A stretch of 64,000 bases of DNA from Bombyx mori (GCF_030269925.1 NC_085119.1:12001001-12065000), one strand, 5' to 3'; counted from the stretch's first letter, positions 10,693 to 20,613 are shown. The notes: generated from the sequence alone by a model not told the origin. Made by a program: numbers and translations.

Positions 10693-10918
10693 AAAAGAGT
10701 AAGTACCACCACTCTGCCTATTTCTACCGTAAGGCAGCTTTTAAAAAAGCTTTTCGGTGGAGAAGTTGAGGTAGCCGTTGTACTGTAAAAACAGAGACTT
10801 ATAACTCATGTCTCAAGGTGGGTGGTGGCATTTACGTTGTTGATATTTACATATGGGCTCCGTAACCACTTAGCACCAGATAGGTCTGGAACTTGTTCAA
10901 CCATCTAAGCAATAAAAA
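10693..10918 (+). repeat. BMC1-like retroelement tail
   Basis: Diverged copy with 'gtaagtaccaccactctgcc' at the 5' side and 'atctaagcaataaaaaaa' at the 3' end. It directly follows the J2 tail. Confidence 0.7.
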
Positions 10919-11730
10919 AAGATATGTGGTGTCGTGGGACACCGGATAGGAACGAAGTTTCTTATTATAAAAGTATTAATTATAAGTTCTATTCGAGGTA
11001 TAAAGAAAATAATCATTCGGGTATACATTTTTTATTATGACTTTTTATTGATAAAAAAAAACAAACTGCTTTACAAAGTTATCAACTTTATTTTATTCAC
11101 AATGATTTATAAAAAATATATATTATAAACGTCATCACGTAGACTATACATTAGACACTATATAACCATCATACTAAGACTATACATAAATAATTAAAAT
11201 CTTACGTTACGGACGTTTTTTCCCGGTTAGGGTACCCCTCCGCATCGTCCCATAAAGAACTTCGTTCCAAAAAACGTATAGATGCTATACGTATGCTACT
11301 ACGTATATGTAGATTTATTAGTTGTTATGGGATCTTTAACAATGTGACACAACCCACTTGTATTATATAACAGGTATCATAAAAATCGATTTAATAGCCA
11401 TATATCACAGCACCGTGGACTTGTGAAAATATACGAGTTGCTATGGTTTTTTATTAGCATCGAAGGCCTACAGTTCCGTTTAGTTGATAACTGTCCTACA
11501 ACTAAATATTGACAATCAAGGTTCATCGTTTAAATTAGAATTGTAGCAACGGGAAAAGCAAATTCTCAATCAATTAAAGAGTTTCTCTATTTACAATAAT
11601 TAATTGAACTAATGCTTAAATTCCCTAAATACAGAAATAACAAAATTATTTGTTTTAAATTTCTAGATATTATATTATATCTTAATCAAATATGATGATA
11701 TGAGTTACTTAGTACCAGGATGATGTTATC
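10919..11730. other. AT-rich intergenic DNA
   Basis: No gene seen. Contains several short 'tagacgtat'-type AT motifs only. Confidence 0.5.
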
Positions 11731-11739
11731 CGACCAGGT

Positions 11740-12062
11740 GACGGGGCAACACAAAGCCGCCGTCGCCCAAAACATGATCCTCTCCCAGTGCTTCTAGGCC
11801 CCTCAAGCACGCGTCACCGTTCTTGTCGAACTCGTCGATTATGAAGAGTTCGACGAGCGAACTAACCCTTAGACACAGCCCACTGAGTTCTCGCCGGATC
11901 TAGTCAGTTGTTCGCGATTGCGATGCGGCGGTAGATTCTGCGAAGCGCTACTCTTGCTAGGGTTAGTGTTATCAAATTCTGTCAGATGAAACCCGTGTGC
12001 TCACCTACCCGTCCGCGCGAATCTGGAATAGCCCCTTTGGTTACCAGCGAAAAGGTAGGTGG
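11740..12062 (+). mobile_element. Old Jockey J1 copy, C-terminal coding remnant plus tail
   Basis: 'gccgtcgcccaaaacatgatcc' aligns by eye to the last codons of the J1 ORF (compare 52200-52330), with substitutions and small deletions. The 3' UTR ('cacagcccactgagttctcg', 'gtgctcacctacccgtc', 'aaaggtaggt') follows from about 11877. No A tail is left, so it is an ancient insertion. Confidence 0.7.
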
Positions 12063-12790
12063 ATAATGTTCAATTATGGTTCATAATAATAAATAAGGAA
12101 GTCTCATTTTAGACATTCACGCATTTTAAATATTGTGATGTAAAAAATAATTAATGGCTTTTTCATTGATTTGATTGGTGAACGCGCTCTCGGCATACGC
12201 GTTATAAAATGTTTAGCAGGGCACATACCTAGACATAGCAACGCGAAAGCCATCATGCAACTTGAGACACTCAAAGCCTCAATAGTATTGTATAATGGCT
12301 GCCCCGCTGCTTAAGACAGGACTCACGAATGTTATCCAACAAAAACAAAGCATAATGGTGGATCCTACGCATGCCGGATTACCGTAATACGCCGCATGTC
12401 GAGTGATTACGCAAATTTATACACTTTACTGGTTTGATTTTTATTACACGTTTTTTTTTTATTACCCCCGTTAAGTACAAAATATATTTGTACCTATGCC
12501 CATAAATATCCTAGCACTATTAGTGATACTTTTAACGAGAATGACTTTGTATTTTTTTTGTTATGTATATGTGAACTAAGGTATGGTATCCATTAAACAC
12601 TGCTGTTAATTATTAAATTACCACAGAAATAGCTCTGATTTTCTGAAGATCCTGAAAGTATTCACCCAAACGTAATGTTGATGCCGATAATACTACTACG
12701 CTAATAAATTATATTCATTTACTTAAATAATAATTATTAGTACTCGTCGTTTTTGTTAGCATAAGTGCTGTGAAGCATTTACCATGGTAC
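12063..12790. other. AT-rich intergenic DNA
   Basis: Nothing recognisable as a gene or named repeat. Confidence 0.5.
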
Positions 12791-12794
12791 TGGT

Positions 12795-12912
12795 GGTGGA
12801 TGGAACGTCTTGTGAGCTCTCACAGGTAAGTGAGACCACCACTATACCTATTTCTAGCGTGAAGCAGTAATGCATTTCGGTTTGTATAGTGGGACAGCCG
12901 TTACTGAGACTT
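12795..12912 (+). repeat. Partial BMC1-like tail
   Basis: Contains 'ctggtggtggatggaacgtc', 'gtgaagcagtaatgcatttc' and 'gggacagccgtt'. It stops midway and is followed by a J2 tail. Confidence 0.65.
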
Positions 12913-12924
12913 AACCTGAAAGGC

Positions 12925-13135
12925 TGCAACCTAATACATGCATCAGCCCGCTGAATTTCTCGGCGGATCTACTCAGCGGGTCGCGGTTCCGATTCGGTAG
13001 TAGATTCATTCGCGAAGCAGTTGCTCTTGAGTTTCTAGGTCCCCTTTGGAGACGCTCGGGCAGATGTTAGCAAATCCCACCCCCCCTGGCTGAGCCTTTG
13101 CTCGCCCACCTGTCCTGTTGAAACTGAAAAAATAC
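12925..13135 (+). mobile_element. Jockey J2 tail
   Basis: 'catcagcccgctgaatttct' through 'cacctgtcctgttgaaact' matches the J2 3' UTR seen at 57960-58150. 5'-truncated and diverged. Confidence 0.7.
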
Positions 13136-13471
13136 ATCATTCAAAAAAGCGTCTTATCCATTAGGTCACGACGACTTAATTGTCTGACTGGCAAAAAAGC
13201 ACACATACATATGTCCATACTCAATACTAGTGGTTTCATTTAGAATATTCGCGTTGTTAAATAAGAATATTTTATTATGTTTTTCTGTGATTAGTCTGTG
13301 AATTTTGTGATTTTAGATTTTGTTAAATAACGACGCTCGACATACCGCGGGTGTAGATTTTAAAATGTATTAATAAGCGTATCTAGACAAAACAGGGAAT
13401 AAAAAGTTTTAATCGTCTAATGCCAATATTGCAACATTTAAATAACACTCGCTTGTTGATACATTTTGCCA

Positions 13472-13830
13472 TTAATAACTGTTTAATTTCGTCTCCATAT
13501 GACACTGATTAGACGACTCCCTATTCGGATTTTTGTTATGATAAAAGCGTCGTGGGGTCGTCGCGTCCCCTTGCGGGGGACCGGAGCGGGCCTCGGGGAA
13601 ACCCCTCTGCCCGGACTTGATCTCCCTACCTATTGAGACAGGGGTGATGCACTGCGGAATGGTGTGTAGCAGGCTCGAGGAGTGTGATGGTGGGACGACT
13701 TCTTTCTTCTCTTCCCTCTTCTCTTCATCTTCCTTTCGTCTTTCTTCTTTCTTCACTTCTTCGGGAGGCGGCTGCTGCTCTCCTCAATTTTTTTTTCCTT
13801 TTTTAGAATTCATCTTAACCTAACTCAACC
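13472..13830 (-). other. GC-rich and purine-rich segment downstream of the 13.8-17.5 kb non-LTR element
   Basis: On the minus strand this begins after an A-rich stretch (about 13786-13806) and encodes a 94-codon Lys/Glu-rich frame that is mostly low complexity. The pyrimidine tract on the plus strand spans about 13698-13765. It may be a further 3' UTR segment of the LINE or a separate element. I do not regard the frame as a gene. Confidence 0.4.
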
Positions 13831-13985
13831 TAAAGTAAACCTAGCTTAGTCTAACTTAGAACTAAGTGACGGTAGCGCGCCGCTCCTGCACTCCATGGAG
13901 TGCCGGGGTAGCGCGCGCCGTCACACCTAAACCTAAGCCTAATCTAACTTAACCTAACATAACCTAATCTAACCTAACATGAGGG
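13815..13985 (-). repeat. Degenerate CCTAA/AACCT pentamers flanking a 57-bp hairpin
   Basis: Plus-strand 'aacctaactcaacctaaag' (13817 on) and 'cctaatctaacttaaccta' (about 13938 on) are degenerate runs of the pentamer that insects use at telomeres (TTAGG). Between them, 13867-13923 is a GC-rich inverted repeat: outer arms 'tgacgg'...'ccgtca', centre 'gcactccatggagtgc'. Position suggests it is the 3' UTR of the minus-strand LINE rather than a telomere. Confidence 0.6.
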
Positions 13986-14196
13986 AGAGAGCAAGCTCTC
14001 CCCATTGTTACAATTTTGATACCCCATCCCAAAAGGGGGTGGGGGTGGGGTCAAAGCCCCTAATGAAACTGAGGCTGCACCTACGGGGTGCAGCCGCGGT
14101 CCCCATACGGGGGACCCGCCAAACGGGCAAGAGGCGTGGGACTAGAGGCTGATGAAACTTAGCTCCGAGAGGGGCGCTCATAGGTCCTCCCCGGCC

Positions 14197-14772
14197 TCAC
14201 AGCCGGCGAGAAGCTTTAACTCCGAATGATCGTCGGGGGTACCAATAGCTCCCGCGTAACGCCGTGCTATCCGGTGGTCTGGCGTGCAGCGGGGCCATGC
14301 CGTGGAGATGCTCATGGGGTCCGTTTTCGGCTCGCTTGTACATATTACGGGCGAGCCTAGTCACAAACTCCACGAGCGACTCCACACCTAGGTCCCGGGC
14401 GATAACTTCATTTCTGACGTACTGCCCGGCCCCCACGATAATACGGAGGGAAAGACTCTGCTGGGCCTGCAACCTAGATCGCTGGGACGGCGACAACAGG
14501 TGATACCAGGCCTCAGCAGCGTATGTAAGGCGGGAACGGCCGTATGTCTTGTAAATGGCGAGTTTGGTCCTGGTCGGAAGCCCGGACGCAAGTACCGGCC
14601 GCAACAAGAACCTGGCCGCGTGAGTCTGATCGATGACTCGGTTGACGTGCGCGACCATGCTCACGGAGCGGTCGATGTCGCATCCGAGATACCGGACCGT
14701 GGTCCTGAACTCGTCCCCCCTCCCAGGAGTCACCCCGGTAAGTCCGCATCTTAGTCGCCAGCTCATCCTCAA
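14197..14772 (-). pseudogene. LINE ORF2 C-terminal region after RT core deletion
   Basis: The frame carries 'VRYLGCDIDRS' (RT thumb 'YLGv.lD' motif), 'TRTKLAIYKT', 'RLTYAAEAW' and 'LQAQQSLSLRIIVGA', the usual order after the polymerase domain in Jockey-clade LINEs. The first ~18 codons come from another frame: homology to the thumb begins near codon 19 (about 14715). The catalytic FADD region is absent. It ends at 14197 after a basic segment. Confidence 0.75.
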
Positions 14773-15000
14773 GTCGGTTTAGCTCGCGCTTAATCCTGGG
14801 ACACCTAGATGTCGCCCAGAGCCTCCTCAGTGCCCTCTTCCAACGAATTAACGTCTTGAGGTGCACCGGGAGTTCCGCTCTGGGCCCCCCGCTGGGTACC
14901 AGAGCCGTCGCTTGGTCCAGGGCTCCCCTGATGGTGTCGACGAGACGGGAAGCCGCCGTGTCGACCTCATCAGGGTCAGACGGGTCTTGAAACAAGGATT
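14740..15000 (-). pseudogene. LINE ORF2 linker between endonuclease and reverse transcriptase
   Basis: Minus-strand 'LKTLIRWKRALRRLWATSRC' and 'IKRELNRLEDELATKMRTY' form the basic helical linker typical of the region between endonuclease and RT. After 'KMRTY' (about 14745) the sequence leaves the family pattern and about 30 bp later resumes in the RT thumb in another frame, so the whole RT finger-palm region is gone. Confidence 0.7.
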
Positions 15001-15028
15001 GGTCGGCCAGCAGTCCCGTAAAGGACTG

Positions 15029-15670
15029 CTAGTCGACCCTAGGCCTGAAAAGGGATGTCGCGACCCAAGTGAGCCCCAAACCCACCGTGACCAAGGTCGG
15101 TAGGTGAGGGGTACTCAGGTCGTACAGAGCCTCTATCGCTAGAAGGCACCGTAGCGCCTTGTGAACACACACGTCCAAGACGTCCGGTTGGTACCGGGCC
15201 AACATTGGAACGTGGGTGGGTTCGTTGGGGCCGACCACGCAGTAGTCCCCCCTTTCGGCAACCTCGTACAATCGCCTTCCGGGCGCCGTGATGATTCGGG
15301 AGCCCCAAGCGACATGTTTTGCATTGAAGTCCCCGACCACCAAGGCCGGATGGCGATCATGGTTCAAGGCCCGTCTAATATCGTCCTCGACAAAATCAGG
15401 ACCCGGGGGTCGATACGCGACATAAATTCGCAGTTCAGCCCCCGGTACGTGGACCCTCACTCCGACCGTTCTGGTAGAGGCGAAGGTCAGTAGCTCAAGC
15501 TCCTCGTGCACCACGTCCCTCCTGACGAGCGCCGCAGTGCCCCTGAACGGGTGCCACACGAAGTAGTTGGGCAGTCGAGGTTTGAGCTTGGTCTCGTCCA
15601 GGAGGATAACCATAGGGGCCGTTCTCTCCTGGTGTACTATTGGGGGATTGGCGGCTAGTATTAGTGCCCG
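15029..15670 (-). pseudogene. Apurinic-type endonuclease domain of LINE ORF2, N terminus missing
   Basis: Recognisable exonuclease-endonuclease-phosphatase fold motifs: 'LLDETKLKP' (catalytic-Glu segment, normally Q-E), 'RGTAALVRRDV', 'YVAYRPPG', 'VVGDFNAKHVAWGS' (Asp/Asn active site) and 'LDVCV' near the end. Family members start with a 'WNARG'-type segment about 35 residues before the Glu motif. Here it is absent, and the in-frame sequence upstream runs directly into an A-rich tract (15671-15723). The domain would nick target DNA. This copy is incomplete. Confidence 0.8.
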
Positions 15671-15723
15671 CTTTTTTTCCTTATTTTTTTTGTTTTTTCT
15701 TTTTATTTTTGTTTTTTGTTTTT
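15671..15723 (-). repeat. A-rich tract between ORF1 and endonuclease
   Basis: About 53 bases that are almost entirely A on the minus strand with scattered C, T and G. It begins at the ORF1 stop codon and ends where endonuclease homology starts. It may be the decayed poly(A) tail of a separate ORF1-only insertion. Confidence 0.6.
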
Positions 15724-16441
15724 AGGGCGTTGATTCTACTACGTTTGGACGTTGAACTGGTAGGGAGAGAATTGAGGCTTGGGTCGATTTCCCTTTACCC
15801 TTACCCTTGATTGAGACAGCCAGCGGGGCTGGAACTTGATTAACGGCTGCCGATGATGGCACTGGCCGTAGTGATGGTACTGCGGGAGCTTGGGGTCCCT
15901 GGGCACGCGGTGCCGGTGGCACAGGGGGAGGAACGGTAACTCCCAACATCCGCGCCTTTCTGCGGTAGACCGCACACCGTTTGTCAACGGTGGCATGATC
16001 CTTCCCGCAGTTGGCGCAGGTGAAGGGCCCGTCCCGAGGCCTCGGGTAGTCCGCCACGATGTGTTCACCCGCACATCGAACGCAGCGGACCGCTCGGTGG
16101 CAATTGGTGGAGGCATGACCAAAAGCCTGGCAGCGATGACATTGCGCCGGCCCCCGGTTTGGTCGCCATCCCTCAATTGACACCCCCGGCAGGTACAGCA
16201 GTTCTTCAACTACGTACAAGCGGGCGAGGCCTTCCTTGGAGAGGTGGTCAAGGGTTACGTAAAATACGCAACCCGGCCTCCCTCTCTTTGCCCTTATGCA
16301 CCGGGCGTAGCGGGCCGGGAACCCCAGTTCCTTAAGGGCGTTTATGATTTCCACCGCGTCGGTGTCAGCGGGCAGGCCTCGAATCGCCACCCTCGCGGGG
16401 ATGTCCTGATCTAGCGCATAACACTTTATGGCGCTGTCCAC
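15722..16441 (-). CDS. LINE ORF1 C-terminal half: Pre-C2HC and zinc knuckles
   Basis: 239 codons. 'VAIRGLPADTDAVEIINALK' near residues 18-37 fits the Pre-C2HC domain found ahead of zinc fingers in Jockey-type ORF1 proteins. Three CCHC knuckles follow: CHRCQAFGHASTNC (about 101-114), CVRCAGEHIVADY (about 120-132) and CANCGKDHATVDKRC (about 141-155). The second has Tyr instead of its last Cys. The C-terminal tail is Pro-rich and basic (KGKGKGK near 213). ORF1 proteins bind element RNA. It is separated from the upstream half (16466-17428) by a stop and short gap, so ORF1 is split. Confidence 0.8.
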   Translation of the reverse strand: MDSAIKCYALDQDIPARVAIRGLPADTDAVEIINALKELGFPARYARCIRAKRGRPGCVFYVTLDHLSKEGLARLYVVEELLYLPGVSIEGWRPNRGPAQCHRCQAFGHASTNCHRAVRCVRCAGEHIVADYPRPRDGPFTCANCGKDHATVDKRCAVYRRKARMLGVTVPPPVPPAPRAQGPQAPAVPSLRPVPSSAAVNQVPAPLAVSIKGKGKGKSTQASILSLPVQRPNVVESTP

Positions 16442-16465
16442 GGAGGAGGCCCCAGCGAGGTAGGC

Positions 16466-17428
16466 TTAAACCACCCTGTACTCTTCTGCCGACGCAGGCA
16501 GAAATCTAAACCCTGTTCCATAGGGTCGCACAGACGGGGCCCGCCCCAAGCGCTCCCTTATGGCCGCCATGTGGCGAGACCATTTCGGAAGCGCTTCCAC
16601 CATAATAGGTGGGTGGCGGCGGGGTGCCTCGTTAGCACGCTTCTCTCCTGGGACAGGGGACTTGGTTAAATTTGGTCTATGGGTCGTGGTAGTCGATGAC
16701 TTTTGTGTTGCTGCTATTGCAGCGTAGGAGGTGGATGGTACTGGAGAGGGAATGGGATTGGGTGTAATTTTAGGGTGGGAGGCGGTAGACTCAAGGTCCA
16801 TATATCTAGTTGATTCTAGATTGCCCACCGTGCTGCTTAAGGTGGGGGCACCCCTACGTCTAACCGACGGAATGGGAGAAATGGCTGGGGAGGGGGACCG
16901 AGGAGGAGTATTCAGCTGTTTTGCTGGGTGGACCTCCACCGTTCCTAGACTCCTCCTGGGTTTGGGAACTGGTTTCTTTTTTGGGGAGGTTTTTTCCACA
17001 CTCTTAGAAGAGGAATGGGACGAGACTGAGGATTCGCTGTCGTAAGAGGACGAGTCCTCGGACGAGGTTGTCTCCTCACTGTCCTCAGCCTCGTCCCCCT
17101 CCATCTCGCTTAAGGATTTAAATGACGGTCCTATCCGGGGACGCTTGTCTTTTGCCTCGGAAGAGCTCCGGTCGGACTCAGACCTCGCCTTCTTACGCGG
17201 CCGAAAGGAACCCGAGCAATCTACCGGTAAGGGAAAGAAACTTTTCCCCGGACCGATCCTCGGTGACCCTCGGGCCGCGCCCGAAGGCCCGGGCCGGTCG
17301 TCCGTTCCGGTGCCTAGTTCCGGGCGAGCAGGTAGGGAGCAATAGGCGGGTGAACCTACTATTGCCTCACGTCCCTTTCGGGACGGACCGGGTGTGCTGA
17401 TGGTGGGGAGAGGTGACCCCCCAGACAT
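16466..17428 (-). CDS. LINE ORF1 N-terminal half, low-complexity
   Basis: 320 codons rich in Ser, Pro, Arg and Glu with acidic-serine stretches (about residues 108-145) and a cluster of Lys/Pro (148-158). This is the disordered N-terminal part usual in Jockey-type ORF1 proteins. The end ('ERLGRAPSVRPYGTGFRFLP') leads into the Pre-C2HC domain. The frame ends at TAA about 20 bases before the next frame opens, so a single base change or indel split the protein. The ATG at 17428 lies downstream of a GC-moderate leader reaching about 17540. Confidence 0.7.
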   Translation of the reverse strand: MSGGSPLPTISTPGPSRKGREAIVGSPAYCSLPARPELGTGTDDRPGPSGAARGSPRIGPGKSFFPLPVDCSGSFRPRKKARSESDRSSSEAKDKRPRIGPSFKSLSEMEGDEAEDSEETTSSEDSSSYDSESSVSSHSSSKSVEKTSPKKKPVPKPRRSLGTVEVHPAKQLNTPPRSPSPAISPIPSVRRRGAPTLSSTVGNLESTRYMDLESTASHPKITPNPIPSPVPSTSYAAIAATQKSSTTTTHRPNLTKSPVPGEKRANEAPRRHPPIMVEALPKWSRHMAAIRERLGRAPSVRPYGTGFRFLPASAEEYRVV

Positions 17429-17569
17429 GATGTTGGTAACTTATTAACTGGTTGTTTTTATCATCAGGTCCCAGTCGGTCCAGTTGTAGAGTTGGAGGAG
17501 GTTTTTTGGTTGCGGTAGCCGAATCCGGCAGTGGCAGTTGAAAAAACACAAAAGCAGTAATAATATAAA

Positions 17570-18585
17570 AAGAATTAACTTAGAAATTTAATAAAGTATA
17601 GAAGTGAATAAGATTTTTGTTTTAATGTACTACTTGCCTAGAATTAATTAACTACTTGCTAATACTACCACCCCCACCGTCGGGCTTCACCTTCTGTCCA
17701 CGTCCATGACCCTTTAGCGGACTTGGTAATTAAAAATAACAAAATTAAATTAAAAAATAAAAATAGATTGAAACGATTGAAGATAGTGATTTATGTTGAG
17801 CAAATGATTTAATGTAAATAGTAATTAAGGTATTTTATTCAAAAGCATGATATCGTTCCGTGTGGAATAACACTATTCCTGGATCGATAAAGATCACTTT
17901 AGACGCCAAACTTAATGAATAATTTTGTAAAATTGAAATTAAATTTTATTTAAAAATTAAATTTAAAACAAAGCCGCAATATTGGCCAAAGACGGCGACA
18001 GAACGATAAAGAAAAGAAAAACAACAAGTATATACAGATACTACCAACTACAGTCAAATAACATAAATGAATGCTAGTGAAGCTACAACTACTATAAAGA
18101 AAAGAATAAACAAGACAAAAATTATCAATTAATTATTAGGTGGAGGTTTACCACTACGGGTGCCGCCTATCGGTACTACAACTATCAAATAAGCTAAGAA
18201 TATTTATCTTATACCTTTAAACGAGCAATTCTTGTACATTAATATATATGTATATAATCTGAATCTCGGAAAAACGGCTCCAATGATTTTCATAAAATTT
18301 TGTATACGGGGGAATTCGGGGGCGATAAATCGATCTAGATACGATTTATTTTCAAAAAAAATGTTGTTTTATTCGTGTTTTCAATAATCAACTCTTCCCG
18401 ACATCTATTGACGAATAATAATACTATTTTTCTTAATTGAGGGCAACTAACCGCTTCAAAAACAAAACAAGATGGCGTTATCAAAAAAAAAAAACCGAAC
18501 AAAGCTCGGTCATCATCTAGTTTAAGTAACGTATATATTTTTTTGTAATAAATAAATAAATATTAATAAATAAATAAATATTTAT
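17570..18585. other. AT-rich intergenic DNA
   Basis: No gene seen. It includes a short poly(TAAA)-type run near 18545-18585, adjoining the SINE below. Confidence 0.5.
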
Positions 18586-18587
18586 AC

Positions 18588-18838
18588 TAGCAATCACGCC
18601 ACGTTAACTGGTCCCGTGCTAAGTTCGTAAAGAACTTGTGTTACAGGTACCAGGTAACGGATATAAATGTAAGATTTTTATTATACACATACATATATTT
18701 AATATGCATCCATAACCCTGGAAAAGACATTTATATTTATCATACAAATGTCTTCCCTTGGCGGGATTCGAACCCGCGACCTCCTTGTGTAGTGACCATG
18801 TCACTTACCACTACACCAGACGGCCGTTTGAATGAAAA
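18588..18838 (-). mobile_element. tRNA-derived SINE
   Basis: In minus orientation the head reads 'ctggtgtagtggtaagtgac' (RNA polymerase III A box) and 'ggttcgaatcccgcc' (perfect B box GGTTCGAATCC). A ~170-bp body follows and ends 'gaccagttaacgtggcgtga' and an AT-rich tail. A second copy is at 60055-60345. The shared body outside the tRNA part shows it is a SINE rather than a tRNA gene. Confidence 0.85.
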
Positions 18839-18944
18839 CCTATTTATGATTTCACATCATTCTAATTAATATACATACCTAAAACTATTTCAGCATATAT
18901 TTTAACTATGTCAATAGTCACCCAAGCGTCTCCGAAAGCGACCC

Positions 18945-19050
18945 AATAAGAGCAGTTGCTTTGCGAATAAACCTACTACAGAATTTAAATTAAATCGCGG
19001 CTCGCTGAAAAGATCCGGCGAGAAACTCAGTGGCTTGATGTCATAGGCTA
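18945..19050 (-). mobile_element. Small Jockey tail remnant (J2-like)
   Basis: 'gcagttgctttgcgaataaacctactacag' and 'gatccggcgagaaactcagtgg' match the reverse complement of a Jockey 3' UTR. Very truncated. Confidence 0.55.
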
Positions 19051-19124
19051 GGTTTCACGTTCAGCTCTTTGACGTCTTAACTATGCCTACTTTTACTAGT
19101 AGAGCTCGAAGAGTCTAATAACAG

Positions 19125-19262
19125 TGTTGGGTGTATTGAGTGGATCCGGTAAGCAGCGGCTTGGCTTTGTCCCTGGCATTGCTGAAGTCCATGGGCGACG
19201 GTAACCACTCACCATCAAGTGGGCCGTATGCTCGTCTGTCTACAAGGGCAATAAAAAAATAA
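19125..19262 (+). repeat. Retroelement tail, family C
   Basis: 'aagcagcggcttggctttg', 'ctgaagtccatgggcgacgg', 'taaccactcaccatcaagtg', 'gcccgtatgctcgtctg' and 'aagggcaataaaaaaa'. It is the same family as 29935-30110 and (reverse) 22330-22450, distinct from the BMC1-like tail. Confidence 0.75.
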
Positions 19263-19386
19263 AAAAAGACGTGTCTAGAGCGGTGACTTGCATGAGCCGA
19301 TTCCGAGGAGTAGTCAACAACAGCCATGATAAGGCGATTATCATACTGTATTTTGGATATTTGTTAAATAATATTGTATTTCTTTA

Positions 19387-19583
19387 CTTTTTTTTATCTC
19401 CTACCTAAGCTGAGAGCCTTGAGAGGCTATATCAGCGTAACCTTAACTAGTAGGTGAGCTCACGGGGCTCAAACCTGACGACGGTGCTAACACGAACCCT
19501 AGCAAGAGCCGTGCTTCACAGAATCTACCACCGGATCGGAAACGCGACCCACTGAAAAGATCCGGCGAGAAACTCAGTGGACC
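19387..19583 (-). mobile_element. Jockey J1 tail with target-site duplication
   Basis: Reverse complement of the J1 3' UTR, nearly full at its 3' side (T run at 19387-19396, 'cctacctaagctgagagcc', to 'gagaaactcagtgg'). TTTCTTTA at 19379-19386 and 19584-19591 is a plausible 8-bp target-site duplication. The sequence is close to that of the 49.9-52.5 kb copy, so it is a young insertion. Confidence 0.8.
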
Positions 19584-19599
19584 TTTCTTTATTAATATC

Positions 19600-20385
19600 T
19601 TACCCTAATATCTGTATATATAAGTATTAAAAACAAAACTGCTTTTGAAACAATTACCTCTTCGTACCTCGTTCTTCGTTCTATCTATTCGTTCTTCTTC
19701 GCTGTTAAAAAAACTATTTCTCATCACGAAATGACTCCGTGTATAATGTCAAGATTTAACACGGCACCTGCAGTGCTACCAACTGTCTAATGCCAGCTAA
19801 TATTACTAGTTTGGTACACCTCCATCTTAAACTTTTAGGAAACCTTGCTCGTATGGATACAGTATATCGTTTGACGCATTCACAACATCATCCAATTCCA
19901 TCGATGAAAGATAGGTAGCCTATCCTATGCTTTATGAGCTAGCTTAGCTAGCTAAATAAAAATATGATGTTGATTTAATTTTTAGGAATTTTAAAAAGGT
20001 AATTTTAGAACATACATACATATGTTGGAGATACCTTAAGATTTTTATAGTATTAGTATTAGAGCTAAACCATTAACAGCTTAATAAAAAAATTATGATA
20101 CAAAATCAACAAAACAATTAACAATGCAAATTCCTTCCAAGATAAAGTCAAATTAGTATGAGTACACTATGATGATCATTTAATCCACGTAATAGTTTCC
20201 ACGATTTAATAGGTGCGTGCCTCAGAGGTATAAAGTTACATTAAATTAGATGAGCCGTGAACCGTGAGTGAGTGGGAAACCAACAAAGAACTGTAATCCG
20301 TTTCATATTTACGGCTGACATATTTACGGCATAGAATAGAAAGAATACTATCGTTAAACTATTTTTTATCGTTTTGGAGCATATG
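19600..20385. other. AT-rich intergenic DNA
   Basis: No gene recognised. Confidence 0.5.
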
Positions 20386-20388
20386 GCC

Positions 20389-20544
20389 AGTGCGAGTTTT
20401 TTAACGTTCTCGATAGCGTAAAAGTTAGCACATATTTGTAGGGAATGGGATCGTTTGCATACCTTTGCCGTTAGGGGCGCTGTTCCAACTGCATACAAAA
20501 TTTGTTTAACTTTTACGCTATCGAGAACGTTAAAAACTCGCACT
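20389..20544. mobile_element. 156-bp MITE with 38-40-bp terminal inverted repeats
   Basis: Left arm 'agtgcgagttttttaacg...gcgtaaaagtta' (20389-20428) and right arm (20507-20544) are reverse complements apart from the length of one T run. The loop of about 78 bp is unrelated. This is a foldback miniature inverted-repeat transposon. The 103-codon minus-strand frame across it is incidental. Confidence 0.85.
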
Positions 20545-20613
20545 AAGCACACAGATGCTAACTGATAACCGTGGGTAACGTATATCAGCGATTCCGGGGA
20601 CCAGTGAAATTAA

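Larger units (their letters stand above)
13815..17540 (-). mobile_element. Rearranged GC-rich non-LTR retrotransposon (minus strand)
   Basis: Reading leftwards from 17428: a two-piece ORF1 with Pre-C2HC/zinc-knuckle region, an A-rich tract, an endonuclease fragment lacking its N terminus, then the C-terminal part of ORF2 fused without the reverse-transcriptase core, then a GC-rich 3' UTR with a hairpin and CCTAA-like pentamers. GC content is far above the neighbouring DNA. The gene order is that of Jockey/CR1/R1-type LINEs, but the pieces are not collinear with a functional ORF2, so this is a deletion derivative or a mosaic. Exact ends are uncertain; no target-site duplication was identified. 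Confidence 0.75.

Noticed and set aside
13815..13985. Chromosome end or true telomeric array.
   Set aside because: Pentamers are degenerate, short, interrupted by a GC hairpin and surrounded by LINE sequence.
14197..17428. Plus-strand frames opposite the GC-rich LINE (for example 14500-14754, 15161-15493, 16731-17045).
   Set aside because: They are antisense shadows caused by high GC; no motifs.
18735..18830. A tRNA gene with good A and B boxes (also at 60060-60135).
   Set aside because: Both copies share about 170 bp of non-tRNA body and an AT-rich tail, so they are SINEs; the tRNA part also does not give a clean cloverleaf by eye.
20241..20552. 103-codon minus-strand frame.
   Set aside because: It is made by reading through both arms of the hairpin MITE.
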